A program made the translations under genes and the position numbers. From positions 1-5,313 of the forward strand of contig MHYJ01000033.1 in NCBI GenBank assembly GCA_001828445.1: 5,313 nt of DNA. The letters are read 5' to 3'. Positions 1-5,313 of the stretch are shown here, in pieces. The stretch's first letter is position 1, and the number at the start of each line of letters is the position of its first letter. The notes under the pieces are model-generated. The model did not search any database. It had not been told where the DNA came from and saw only the letters and a list, made by a program, of their open reading frames with translations. Source of the DNA: Planctomycetes bacterium RBG_16_43_13. GTDB lineage: Bacteria; Planctomycetota; MHYJ01.

Positions 1-581
1 CGCGAGGTCATATTGAAGAGCCGAACCTGACTTATCGCCGCCGCACCAATAAAATCACTCCTCTTGTTTATCTGCGGACACGCCTCAAGACAACATCCGC
101 AGGTCATACAACGGGAGAGCCAATACGCTTCCTCTGCCGTCTTTGCGGGGATGCGCGACCCCGGCCCCTGCTCGTGCGTCCCGTCTATTGGCGCCCAAGC
201 CCTCACACGTTTTAGCGCCTCAAACATTTTACTCCTATCTACAATGAGGTCGCGAACGAGCGGGAATTTACTCATCGGCTCGACCGTGATAAGATGTTCG
301 AGTGTATCTACAAGCGTAGAGCATGCCTGTCTCACCCGACCGTTTATAACCATCGTGCAGGCACCGCAGACCTCCTCCAAACAGTTGCAATCCCAGACGG
401 GCGGCGTGGTCTTATGCCCAAACTTCGTAATTGGATTACGCTGTATCTCCATAAGGCAGATGATAATATTCATATTCGGTTTGTATGGAATGGAGAAGAG
501 TTCCCAGCGCGGTTCTGCGGTCGGTGAATCCTGACGCTTAATTTTTATATCTACGTTTTTGTGCATAGCATCTTTAGTCAT
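1..581 (-). CDS. sdhB: Succinate dehydrogenase/fumarate reductase iron-sulfur subunit, 3' end missing
   Basis: This subunit passes electrons from the flavin of SdhA to the cytochrome b at the inner face of the cytoplasmic membrane. I translated it by hand: 193 residues are visible, starting MTKDAMHKNV, and the frame is open to the window edge. The plant-ferredoxin-like N-domain carries the [2Fe-2S] ligands Cys67, Cys72, Cys75 and Cys87 with exact C-x4-C-x2-C-x11-C spacing. The start of the second domain carries CMTCCGCLEACP, which supplies Cys158, Cys161, Cys164 and Cys168. The text closely resembles B. subtilis SdhB as I remember it (about 250 residues), so roughly 60 residues, including the remaining [3Fe-4S]/[4Fe-4S] ligands, lie outside the window. 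The ATG overlaps the sdhA stop in ATGACTAA, which suggests translational coupling. A weak GAG lies 5 nt before the ATG. Fumarate reductase subunit B is the only real alternative name. Confidence 0.96.
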   Translation of the reverse strand, partial: MTKDAMHKNVDIKIKRQDSPTAEPRWELFSIPYKPNMNIIICLMEIQRNPITKFGHKTTPPVWDCNCLEEVCGACTMVINGRVRQACSTLVDTLEHLITVEPMSKFPLVRDLIVDRSKMFEALKRVRAWAPIDGTHEQGPGSRIPAKTAEEAYWLSRCMTCGCCLEACPQINKRSDFIGAAAISQVRLFNMTS

Positions 582-2388
582 ATTTTCTCGGCACGGGCTC
601 TATCAAACTCGTATCGACCGGCTCATAGGAGATTTTTGGCCCATCGGGCGTCCAGGTAGCAATAGTCGTCTTCAGCCACTTTTCATTATTTTGCTTCCAT
701 TTTTTCTTAAAGTCAGGGTCATCGGGGTCGAGGACAAAGTCGGGTTTATAGTGAGATCCCCTGCATTCATCGCGTAAGATGGCGCCGGCAACTACAACAC
801 GGGCAAGCTCTAACATATTCCAGAGGCGATGAACAAATAGTGCGGACTGATTAGCCCAAGGCGATTTGTCGGGAAGTGTTATATCGCGCCAGCGGACCAT
901 CAGGTCGTCAATTTTATTGTAAGTTTGCTTCATCTTAATATTGTAGCGGACGATGGTAACGTTGGCTGACATCTCGTCGGCAAGTTCTCTGTGCAGGTTG
1001 TATGGATTTTCGTGTCCGACCATACGGAGTATATGGTCGAAGTGTGCCGCCTGTCTGGATTTCTCGGCATCGAATGTGGCTGATGGGACATCATCTGCAG
1101 ACTTTTTCAAACCATTTATATAGTTAACGGTGGACGGTCCGCAAATCATTCCTGCATATACACAAGATAGGAGTGAATTTGCACCTAAGCGATTCGCTCC
1201 GTGATATTGGTAGTCGCACTCGCCGACTGCATATAAGCCGGGAATATTCGTCATCTGGTTTTTGGTGGAGTTGATGCTTACCATACCTGCGGCGGTTTTC
1301 TCATAGTCGACCCAGATGCCGCCCATCGTATAGTGAACGGCTGGGAATATTTTCATCGGGACTTTACGAGGGTCATCGCCGACGAACTTTTCGTAGATTT
1401 CGAGTATGCCCCCAAGTTTGCGGTCGAGTGTCTCGCGCGAGATGTGAGAGACGTCCAAATAAACCATTGGTTTCCCATCCACTCCAAGCCCAAGCTCTTG
1501 GACGACGTGCCATATCTCACGAGAGGCAATATCACGTGGGACGAGGTTGCCGTAGCGCGGATACTTTTCCTCAAGAAAATACCACGGCTTACCATCTCTA
1601 TAAGTCCAGACCCGCCCCCCCTCGCCTCTCGCCGACTCGGACATCAAACGAAGTTTATCATCACCAGGAATCGCCGTAGGATGAACTTGTATGAACTCCC
1701 CGTTAGCATACTTTACACCTTGCTGGTAGATAGCCGACGCAGCGGAACCGTTGCAGATGACAGAATTCGTACTTTTACCAAATATCGCACCCACACCTCC
1801 TGTCGCTAAAACTACAGCGTCTGCCCTAAATGCCTCGACCTTCATATTATTCATCTCGATAGCTGTTATACCCCGACAAATACCATCACTATCAATAACA
1901 GCAGAGAGAAATTCCCACGTCTCATACTTCTTCACAAGCCCCTCTACTTCATATTTCCTCACCTGTTCATCAAGGGCATATAGCATCTGCTGACCTGTTG
2001 TAGCACCTGCGAATGCAGTCCTGTGAAAAAGCGTACCGCCAAATCTGCGGAAGTCAATCAATCCCTCCGGTGTTCTGTTAAACATCACGCCCATCCTGTC
2101 GAGGAGGTAGATTATTCCTGGTGCCGCATAGCACATCCCCTTTGCCAGCGGCTGATGGGCTAAGAAATCACCACCCTTCACGGTCTCGTAGAAGTGAACC
2201 TCTGGACTATCGCCTTCGCCCTTTGTATTAACAGAGCCGTTTATGCCACCCTGGGCACAGACAGAGTGGGAACGTTTTACCGGAACCATAGAAAAGAGGT
2301 CAACGCCAATTCCCGCCTCCGCTATTTTTATGACGGTCATCAAGCCCGCCAAGCCACCACCAACTACTATAACTCTATGATTAGACAT
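574..2388 (-). CDS. sdhA: Succinate dehydrogenase/fumarate reductase flavoprotein subunit
   Basis: This 604-residue catalytic subunit oxidises succinate to fumarate, or does the reverse, at the inner face of the cytoplasmic membrane. The N-terminal Rossmann motif VVGGGLAGL (residues 8-16) binds FAD. His41 in RSHSVCAQGG is the expected covalent flavin attachment site. Active-site residues known from the family are present: His236 (HPTAIPG), Glu251 in SESARGEGG, Arg285 (LVPRDIAS, the catalytic arginine), His352 (HYTMGG) and Arg400 (GANRLGANSLL). The best start is the ATG at 2388, because it places the FAD motif about 8 residues in, as in relatives. The frame is open upstream to 2460, but that extension only overlaps the end of sdhC. 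The gap to sdhC is 4 nt, and the stop overlaps sdhB by 8 nt. Compared with my recollection of B. subtilis SdhA there is an extra loop of about 15 residues around 363-377. FrdA is the alternative name. Confidence 0.97.
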   Translation of the reverse strand: MSNHRVIVVGGGLAGLMTVIKIAEAGIGVDLFSMVPVKRSHSVCAQGGINGSVNTKGEGDSPEVHFYETVKGGDFLAHQPLAKGMCYAAPGIIYLLDRMGVMFNRTPEGLIDFRRFGGTLFHRTAFAGATTGQQMLYALDEQVRKYEVEGLVKKYETWEFLSAVIDSDGICRGITAIEMNNMKVEAFRADAVVLATGGVGAIFGKSTNSVICNGSAASAIYQQGVKYANGEFIQVHPTAIPGDDKLRLMSESARGEGGRVWTYRDGKPWYFLEEKYPRYGNLVPRDIASREIWHVVQELGLGVDGKPMVYLDVSHISRETLDRKLGGILEIYEKFVGDDPRKVPMKIFPAVHYTMGGIWVDYEKTAAGMVSINSTKNQMTNIPGLYAVGECDYQYHGANRLGANSLLSCVYAGMICGPSTVNYINGLKKSADDVPSATFDAEKSRQAAHFDHILRMVGHENPYNLHRELADEMSANVTIVRYNIKMKQTYNKIDDLMVRWRDITLPDKSPWANQSALFVHRLWNMLELARVVVAGAILRDECRGSHYKPDFVLDPDDPDFKKKWKQNNEKWLKTTIATWTPDGPKISYEPVDTSLIEPVPRKYD

Positions 2389-2392
2389 ATTA

Positions 2393-3025
2393 TTATTTGA
2401 ATGCAAAAAGCGAGACAATACTGACAACAAAAAGTAAAATACCAAATAGAGTAAATACATACCCTGAAACCCTCTGTGCCTGAGGTCCCGTTGTAACCCC
2501 CCACTTTATTAGGAAGTTCCACAGCCCATTTGCGAAATGGAATATCACACTCGCCAATCCGACAAAGTAAATAGCAATATTGCCTGCCTCAGCAAGCTCC
2601 TTTGTTACACCTGCAAACGTTGTTACCTTATCAACCCGCATAGTCCAGAAGTGATAGATTATAAATGCAAACGCAATTATGCCTGTAACTCTCTGCGCCC
2701 AGTAGAGCCAATTTTTCTGATATGGATAACGTAGTAAATTGCTACTCCCAAGAAATACTACGTACAAACCATAGCAACCGTGATATAGGATGGGTAGCCA
2801 GATAAAAAATACTTCTAAGAATATAAGAAGTGGCAGGTCCTGTATATTCTGGACTGCGGCATCATACGATTTCGCACCTCCGAGAACGTGCGCATTCGTC
2901 CACAGATGCTCAAGCAGAAAAGCCCCTATCGGCACTATTCCGCTCAGGGAATGAAACTTCTTCAATATAAATGCTAATCTGCCAGACGTGGCTGTATTGC
3001 TTACCGCACCTTCAGTAGAAGCCAT
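2393..3025 (-). CDS. sdhC: Succinate dehydrogenase/fumarate reductase cytochrome b subunit (di-heme, type B)
   Basis: This 210-residue membrane anchor carries two hemes b and reduces or oxidises quinone. Five hydrophobic segments are visible at about residues 26-44, 66-92, 108-128, 150-170 and 189-208. It aligns with B. subtilis SdhC, and the four heme-ligand histidines correspond to His40 (LLEHLW), His82 (LYHGCYG), His125 (IYHFW) and His163 (IFHFANGLW). His25 in KKFHSLSG matches another conserved histidine. The phrases QRVTGI and PQAQRVSGY are also family-typical. There is no separate SdhD, as expected for the single-subunit anchor type. The N-terminus has about 14 extra polar residues (MASTEGAVSN...) before the conserved part. 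The ATG at 3025 has no Shine-Dalgarno sequence but lies about 25 nt below a good promoter candidate. It is the first gene of the sdhCAB operon. In known type-B enzymes the quinone is usually menaquinone; that is inference here. Confidence 0.96.
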   Translation of the reverse strand: MASTEGAVSNTATSGRLAFILKKFHSLSGIVPIGAFLLEHLWTNAHVLGGAKSYDAAVQNIQDLPLLIFLEVFFIWLPILYHGCYGLYVVFLGSSNLLRYPYQKNWLYWAQRVTGIIAFAFIIYHFWTMRVDKVTTFAGVTKELAEAGNIAIYFVGLASVIFHFANGLWNFLIKWGVTTGPQAQRVSGYVFTLFGILLFVVSIVSLFAFK

Positions 3026-3049
3026 AATTTTATGATTTAATCAGCGGTA

Positions 3050-3078
3050 ACTATACCAATCATCTTTCAATACTTCAA
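3050..3078 (-). promoter_or_regulatory. Candidate sigma70-type promoter of sdhCAB
   Basis: On the minus strand TTGAAG (3078-3073, 4 of 6 matches to TTGACA) and TATAGT (3055-3050, 5 of 6 matches to TATAAT) are separated by exactly 17 nt. The predicted start point is near 3043, giving a leader of only about 18 nt before the sdhC ATG at 3025. The site overlaps the last codons of the orphan tail frame at 3067-3225. It rests on consensus matching only, and AT-rich DNA yields such matches by chance. No operator or riboswitch is visible. Confidence 0.45.
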
Positions 3079-3225
3079 ATATTTTAAAGCTTGTCTAATA
3101 ATAAGAAGTAACAATACAAAAATATATAAAGTAAGTATTTCTGGTACTGGACAGGATACTTCTTTATCATCTACAGCAACTGTTACTAATTTCCAGATTC
3201 CTTTAACAAGTGCTCTATATGTTCC
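3067..3225 (-). pseudogene. Orphan C-terminal tail frame with a PEP-CTERM-like sorting signal
   Basis: In the frame shifted -1 relative to the neighbouring 325-residue gene, the stretch from the TAA at 3228-3226 to the TGA at 3069-3067 is open for 52 residues. It has no ATG or GTG in frame; the only TTGs fall inside the hydrophobic part or later. Its second half reads VAVDDKEVSCPVPEI, then a hydrophobic run LTLYIFVLLLLII, then a basic end RQALKYLKY. A Pro/Glu motif, one membrane span and a positive tail at the very end of a protein is the layout of exosortase or related C-terminal sorting signals. The first 13 codons overlap the coding 3' end of the 325-residue gene and may be meaningless. 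Three readings are possible: the true end of that gene split off by a frameshift, a remnant of another surface-protein gene, or chance. Apart from this frame and the sdhC promoter, the intergenic stretch 3026-3185 shows nothing else. Confidence 0.45.
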
Positions 3226-4163
3226 TTAACGATGATCTCCATATTAGGACTATCAACCTGTATATTCTTTAACCATTTTTGGACATCCTTCTTTCTTTCT
3301 TTAATATCCATGGAAGTATCATCCCATATATCCTTCGCTACTGTATACCCTAACAGTGATCTTTGAGGTATATCCTTCTCTTCCCATAGCTCTATGAGCG
3401 CCCGTCTGTCTATTTTTCCTCCTATACCTCCTAAAGCTTTAGCCATTTTTAGATATTTTATATAAAAGCTATTATGGTATTTATTGAAAAGTTTTTCTAT
3501 CTTTTCCATATTTTCTTGCGTTATATGGCGGTTTACAAAAACTGCCTTAATATCGCTATCTTGAAGGACTTCCTCCTCCTCTTTTAATATATTGGGCTTT
3601 TCTATTTTTATATTTAGCTTACTTGACATTATAGGTGGATTAAAATTATGTTCCTTCCCTCCCGCGTCTTTCCAGTAGAATAGTTCTATCCCCTCTTTTA
3701 GAGAAAACTCTGATTTAATCTGATATTCCCCTACTTCTGTGAATGTATAATCAAATGGCTTATTATGAACGTTTTTAGGAGATATACACATCCAATCGCG
3801 TTCAAGGACTATTGTTTCTCCTGCTTTTATAGTTCGTAAGCTTGAATCCTTCGAACTACCTTTTACTGTAAGAGGTAAGCTATACGATTGTTTGAGGCAA
3901 TCTTCAAAATCCTTCCCATCTTTAGAAAAAGACACAGTTAGGCAGATCCCAATCTTGCGATAATCCAAGTCGATATAAAAATCCTTACTGCCTACATTTT
4001 TTAGTTTACACTTAAAATAGACGGGCTCGTATAATAGGAACGTATTTTTGTACGTTTCAATAGTTACCTCTACCTTAGGTCTTTCCTCAGTAATAGACTC
4101 CATTGGATGTAGAGATAAAGAATATACCAATAGAATAAGATAGATTACTTTGTTAATATTCAT
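3186..4163 (-). CDS. Uncharacterised secreted protein: Ig-like N-domain plus helical C-domain
   Basis: I do not recognise this 325-residue protein. Residues 1-19 form a signal-peptide-like segment (short polar and basic start with Lys5, then VIYLILLVYSLSL) with no lipobox cysteine, so export to the periplasm or outside is likely. Residues about 30-188 look like beta-strands of an Ig-like or Fn3-like domain: a YEPVYFKCKLKNVGS motif, AGETIVLERDW, and GEYQIKSEF near the end. This is a pattern common in large-genome environmental bacteria. Four cysteines (52, 74, 89, 126) in this part could form disulfides. Residues about 192-325 are charged and probably alpha-helical (KEEEEVLQDSDIK, ENMEKIEKLFNKY, VQKWLKNIQ), ending in a natural-looking helix before TAG. 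The gene starts 13 nt after the CDF stop and has no Shine-Dalgarno. Sampled lines are about 33% GC against about 50% in sdhA, which suggests transfer or fast lineage-specific evolution. A sorting-signal-like tail follows in another frame. Confidence 0.85.
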   Translation of the reverse strand: MNINKVIYLILLVYSLSLHPMESITEERPKVEVTIETYKNTFLLYEPVYFKCKLKNVGSKDFYIDLDYRKIGICLTVSFSKDGKDFEDCLKQSYSLPLTVKGSSKDSSLRTIKAGETIVLERDWMCISPKNVHNKPFDYTFTEVGEYQIKSEFSLKEGIELFYWKDAGGKEHNFNPPIMSSKLNIKIEKPNILKEEEEVLQDSDIKAVFVNRHITQENMEKIEKLFNKYHNSFYIKYLKMAKALGGIGGKIDRRALIELWEEKDIPQRSLLGYTVAKDIWDDTSMDIKERKKDVQKWLKNIQVDSPNMEIIVKEHIEHLLKESGN

Positions 4164-4176
4164 AGAGTTACATCAA

Positions 4177-5172
4177 CTACCTCTCACACTCGAACTGTAT
4201 ATTGGTGTGTTGTATGCCAAACCGTTCATCCATAGTGTGATTTATCCTTTCTAACAATTTATTGGTATCACTTACCTTTATATCATTTACAATTACGTGC
4301 GCCGTCATAGAATACATTTTAGAGGTTATCTCCCACACGTGTATGTCGTGAACACCCTTGACCTCTGGTTTACCGCAGTCAAGTAAGACGCTACCTACAT
4401 CATCACTTTTTATATGTTTAGGTGCCGATTCTAATAATACATTTATAGAGTCCTTTAACAGTCGCATAGACCATATAAGTATCAAAATGGCAATGAGAAC
4501 ACTTAATAGTGGATCAACTATAAGCCAATTCGTGTAGTAAATCACTATTGCTCCTGCCACGATGGCTATAGAGGATGCGGTGTCGCCAATCATATGAAGG
4601 AACGCGCTCTTTAGATTCAGATCGCCCCTATCCGTTCCGCTCAGTATCACTGCAGAAATTAGATTTACACCCAACCCGACTACTGCCACTACGAACATTG
4701 GCAACTCCTCTATGGGTTCAGGGGCAAGGATACGTTTATATCCCTCCCAAAATATGTAGGCGGTTATCAATAGCAGTGTTATACCGTTAAATAAAGCCGC
4801 CAGCACCTCTACCCTGTAATATCCGAAGCTCCTATCTTTAGAAGCAGGCCTCGCCGCAAATACAATCGCAGTGTAACTTACCGCCAACGCAAAGAAATGC
4901 GTGAACATATGCCCCGCATCGCTGATTAGTGCCAGAGAGTTCGTCAAAATCCCACCTACAACCTCCACCACCATCATCGAACCAGTAATGACTATCGTAA
5001 AAAGGAGCCGTCTCTTGTCGGACGCCCTATGTCCTATCTCGTGATGATGCCCAAACATTTCTCCCTTGTGATGATGATGCTCCACATCATCGTGGTGATG
5101 GTGAATTATTTCTCCCTCATCATTATGGTGATGATGTGCTATACTGCGACGAGGTACGTGTAAATGTTCCAT
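4177..5172 (-). CDS. Cation diffusion facilitator (CDF) divalent metal exporter, His-rich N-terminus
   Basis: This 331-residue inner-membrane protein belongs to the CDF family (CzcD/ZitB/ZnT-like), which exports Zn2+ or related ions in exchange for protons. After a histidine-rich cytoplasmic leader (residues 3-48) come six hydrophobic segments at about 56-76, 80-106, 122-141, 158-178, 190-212 and 216-238. A C-terminal cytoplasmic domain (about 240-331) contains GVHDIHVWEI, MTAHV and HTNIQFE, typical of the family. The transport-site motif in segment 5 is the usual HxxxD (His193, Asp197). In segment 2 it reads HxxxH (His88, His92) in SDAGHMFTHFFAL, where HxxxD is usual for zinc transporters. 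Metal specificity is therefore uncertain, with zinc the default guess. The ATG at 5172 begins 3 nt after the stop of the amidohydrolase, so the two are probably cotranscribed. No strong Shine-Dalgarno is visible. Confidence 0.94.
   Translation of the reverse strand: MEHLHVPRRSIAHHHHNDEGEIIHHHHDDVEHHHHKGEMFGHHHEIGHRASDKRRLLFTIVITGSMMVVEVVGGILTNSLALISDAGHMFTHFFALAVSYTAIVFAARPASKDRSFGYYRVEVLAALFNGITLLLITAYIFWEGYKRILAPEPIEELPMFVVAVVGLGVNLISAVILSGTDRGDLNLKSAFLHMIGDTASSIAIVAGAIVIYYTNWLIVDPLLSVLIAILILIWSMRLLKDSINVLLESAPKHIKSDDVGSVLLDCGKPEVKGVHDIHVWEITSKMYSMTAHVIVNDIKVSDTNKLLERINHTMDERFGIQHTNIQFECER
5029..5166 (-). repeat. Histidine-rich low-complexity coding segment of the CDF gene
   Basis: Residues 3-48 of the CDF protein contain 18 histidines, mostly in four blocks: His13-16, His24-27, His32-35 and His42-44. 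They are separated by acidic or polar spacers (NDEGEII, DDVE, KGEMFG). At DNA level this gives imperfect CAT/CAC repeats. Such leaders in ZnT/CDF proteins are thought to bind or buffer cytoplasmic metal. The blocks could change length by slippage, but nothing here shows that they do. Confidence 0.85.
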
Positions 5173-5175
5173 TTT

Positions 5176-5313
5176 CTATTGCAGAAATTTTTCCGCCACC
5201 CGCACCATCGTCTCCACACCTATCGGCATCGCATCCTCGTCAAAATTAAATCTGGCACTGTGGTGCGGAGTGGAGAAACCCTTCCTCTCATTCCGCGAGC
5301 CGACGATGAAGTA
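5176..5313 (-). CDS. M20-family amidohydrolase/peptidase, C-terminal 45 residues only
   Basis: Only the 3' end is in the window: 45 residues ending in TAG at 5178-5176. The text YFIVGSRN, STPHHSARFNFDEDAMPIG, then an amphipathic helix VETMVRVAEKFLQ, is the characteristic C-terminus of M20D-type amidohydrolases (hippurate hydrolase, IAA-amino-acid hydrolase, N-acyl amino acid deacylase group). In that family one histidine of the PHHS motif is a ligand of the di-metal centre. These enzymes remove acyl groups from amino acids or cleave small peptides; the substrate cannot be told from this fragment. The neighbouring CDF gene starts 3 nt later, so the two are probably in one operon. A functional link through divalent metal is possible but is inference. 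I recognise the family from memory of the C-terminal motif, not from an alignment. Confidence 0.85.
   Translation of the reverse strand, partial: YFIVGSRNERKGFSTPHHSARFNFDEDAMPIGVETMVRVAEKFLQ

Noticed and set aside
64..534. Plus-strand open frame of 156 codons opposite sdhB
   Set aside because: It is antisense to a clearly coding iron-sulfur subunit, and its translation looks like no protein family and has no context.
1333..1809. Plus-strand open frame of 158 codons opposite sdhA
   Set aside because: It lies wholly antisense to the most conserved part of sdhA; its translation is a shadow without domain-like features.
2389..2460. A 24-residue N-terminal extension of SdhA starting at an ATG at 2460
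   Set aside because: It would overlap sdhC by 68 nt, its sequence is the out-of-frame image of the sdhC 3' end, and the FAD motif is properly placed from the ATG at 2388.
2537..2734. Plus-strand open frame opposite sdhC (and similar ones at 559-777, 1428-1679, 1751-1993, 2194-2400, 4575-4790)
   Set aside because: All are antisense or frame shadows of well-supported genes, with no family resemblance.
3134..3162. Inverted repeat AAGTAT/ATACTT followed by a T-rich run, as a possible terminator after the 325-residue gene
   Set aside because: The stem has only 6 mostly A-T pairs with a 17-nt loop, too weak for an intrinsic terminator, and it lies inside the tail frame.
3087..3174. Small minus-strand frame starting at the ATG at 3168 (MIKKYPVQYQKYLLY...)
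   Set aside because: It is short, has no ribosome site, and overlaps the tail frame, whose motif-span-basic layout is the more meaningful reading.
1..5313. CRISPR arrays, tRNA or rRNA genes, insertion sequences
   Set aside because: I saw no regularly spaced repeats, no tRNA-like cloverleaf or rRNA text, and no transposase or terminal inverted repeats; nearly all bases are accounted for by genes.

Overview
The window is bacterial. Every gene I can support lies on the minus strand, so the reading order runs from base 5313 down to base 1. The genes are: the last 45 residues of an M20-type amidohydrolase (5176-5313, cut by the right edge), a CDF-family divalent metal exporter with a histidine-rich N-terminus (4177-5172), an unrecognised secreted protein of 325 residues (3186-4163), and a succinate dehydrogenase / fumarate reductase operon in the order C-A-B (sdhC 2393-3025, sdhA 574-2388, sdhB from 581 to beyond the left edge).

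The Sdh enzyme is of the Bacillus subtilis type. It has one di-heme cytochrome b membrane subunit with all expected histidines, a flavoprotein with the FAD-histidine and catalytic arginine, and an iron-sulfur subunit whose [2Fe-2S] and [4Fe-4S] cysteine motifs are intact in the visible part. sdhC-sdhA-sdhB are almost without spacers (4 nt, then an 8-nt overlap). A plausible sigma70-type promoter sits just upstream of sdhC. The amidohydrolase, the CDF gene and the 325-residue gene are also close together (3 nt and 13 nt gaps) and may form a second transcription unit.

The part that standard genes do not explain is 3067-3225, between the 325-residue gene and sdhC. One reading frame there, shifted -1 relative to the upstream gene and without a good start codon, encodes a short stretch ending in Cys-Pro-Val-Pro-Glu-Ile, a hydrophobic segment and a basic tail. 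That is the layout of C-terminal sorting signals of the PEP-CTERM/exosortase kind. Either the secreted protein has lost (or conditionally gains) this anchor by frameshift, or the tail is a remnant of another surface-protein gene.

I cannot name the organism. The Sdh type is shared by Firmicutes, Deltaproteobacteria-like lineages, Planctomycetes and several uncultured phyla. No start codon has a strong Shine-Dalgarno sequence, and a possible sorting tail would fit a Gram-negative, possibly uncultured lineage. GC content is mixed: about half in sampled sdhA lines and about one third in sampled lines of the 325-residue gene.
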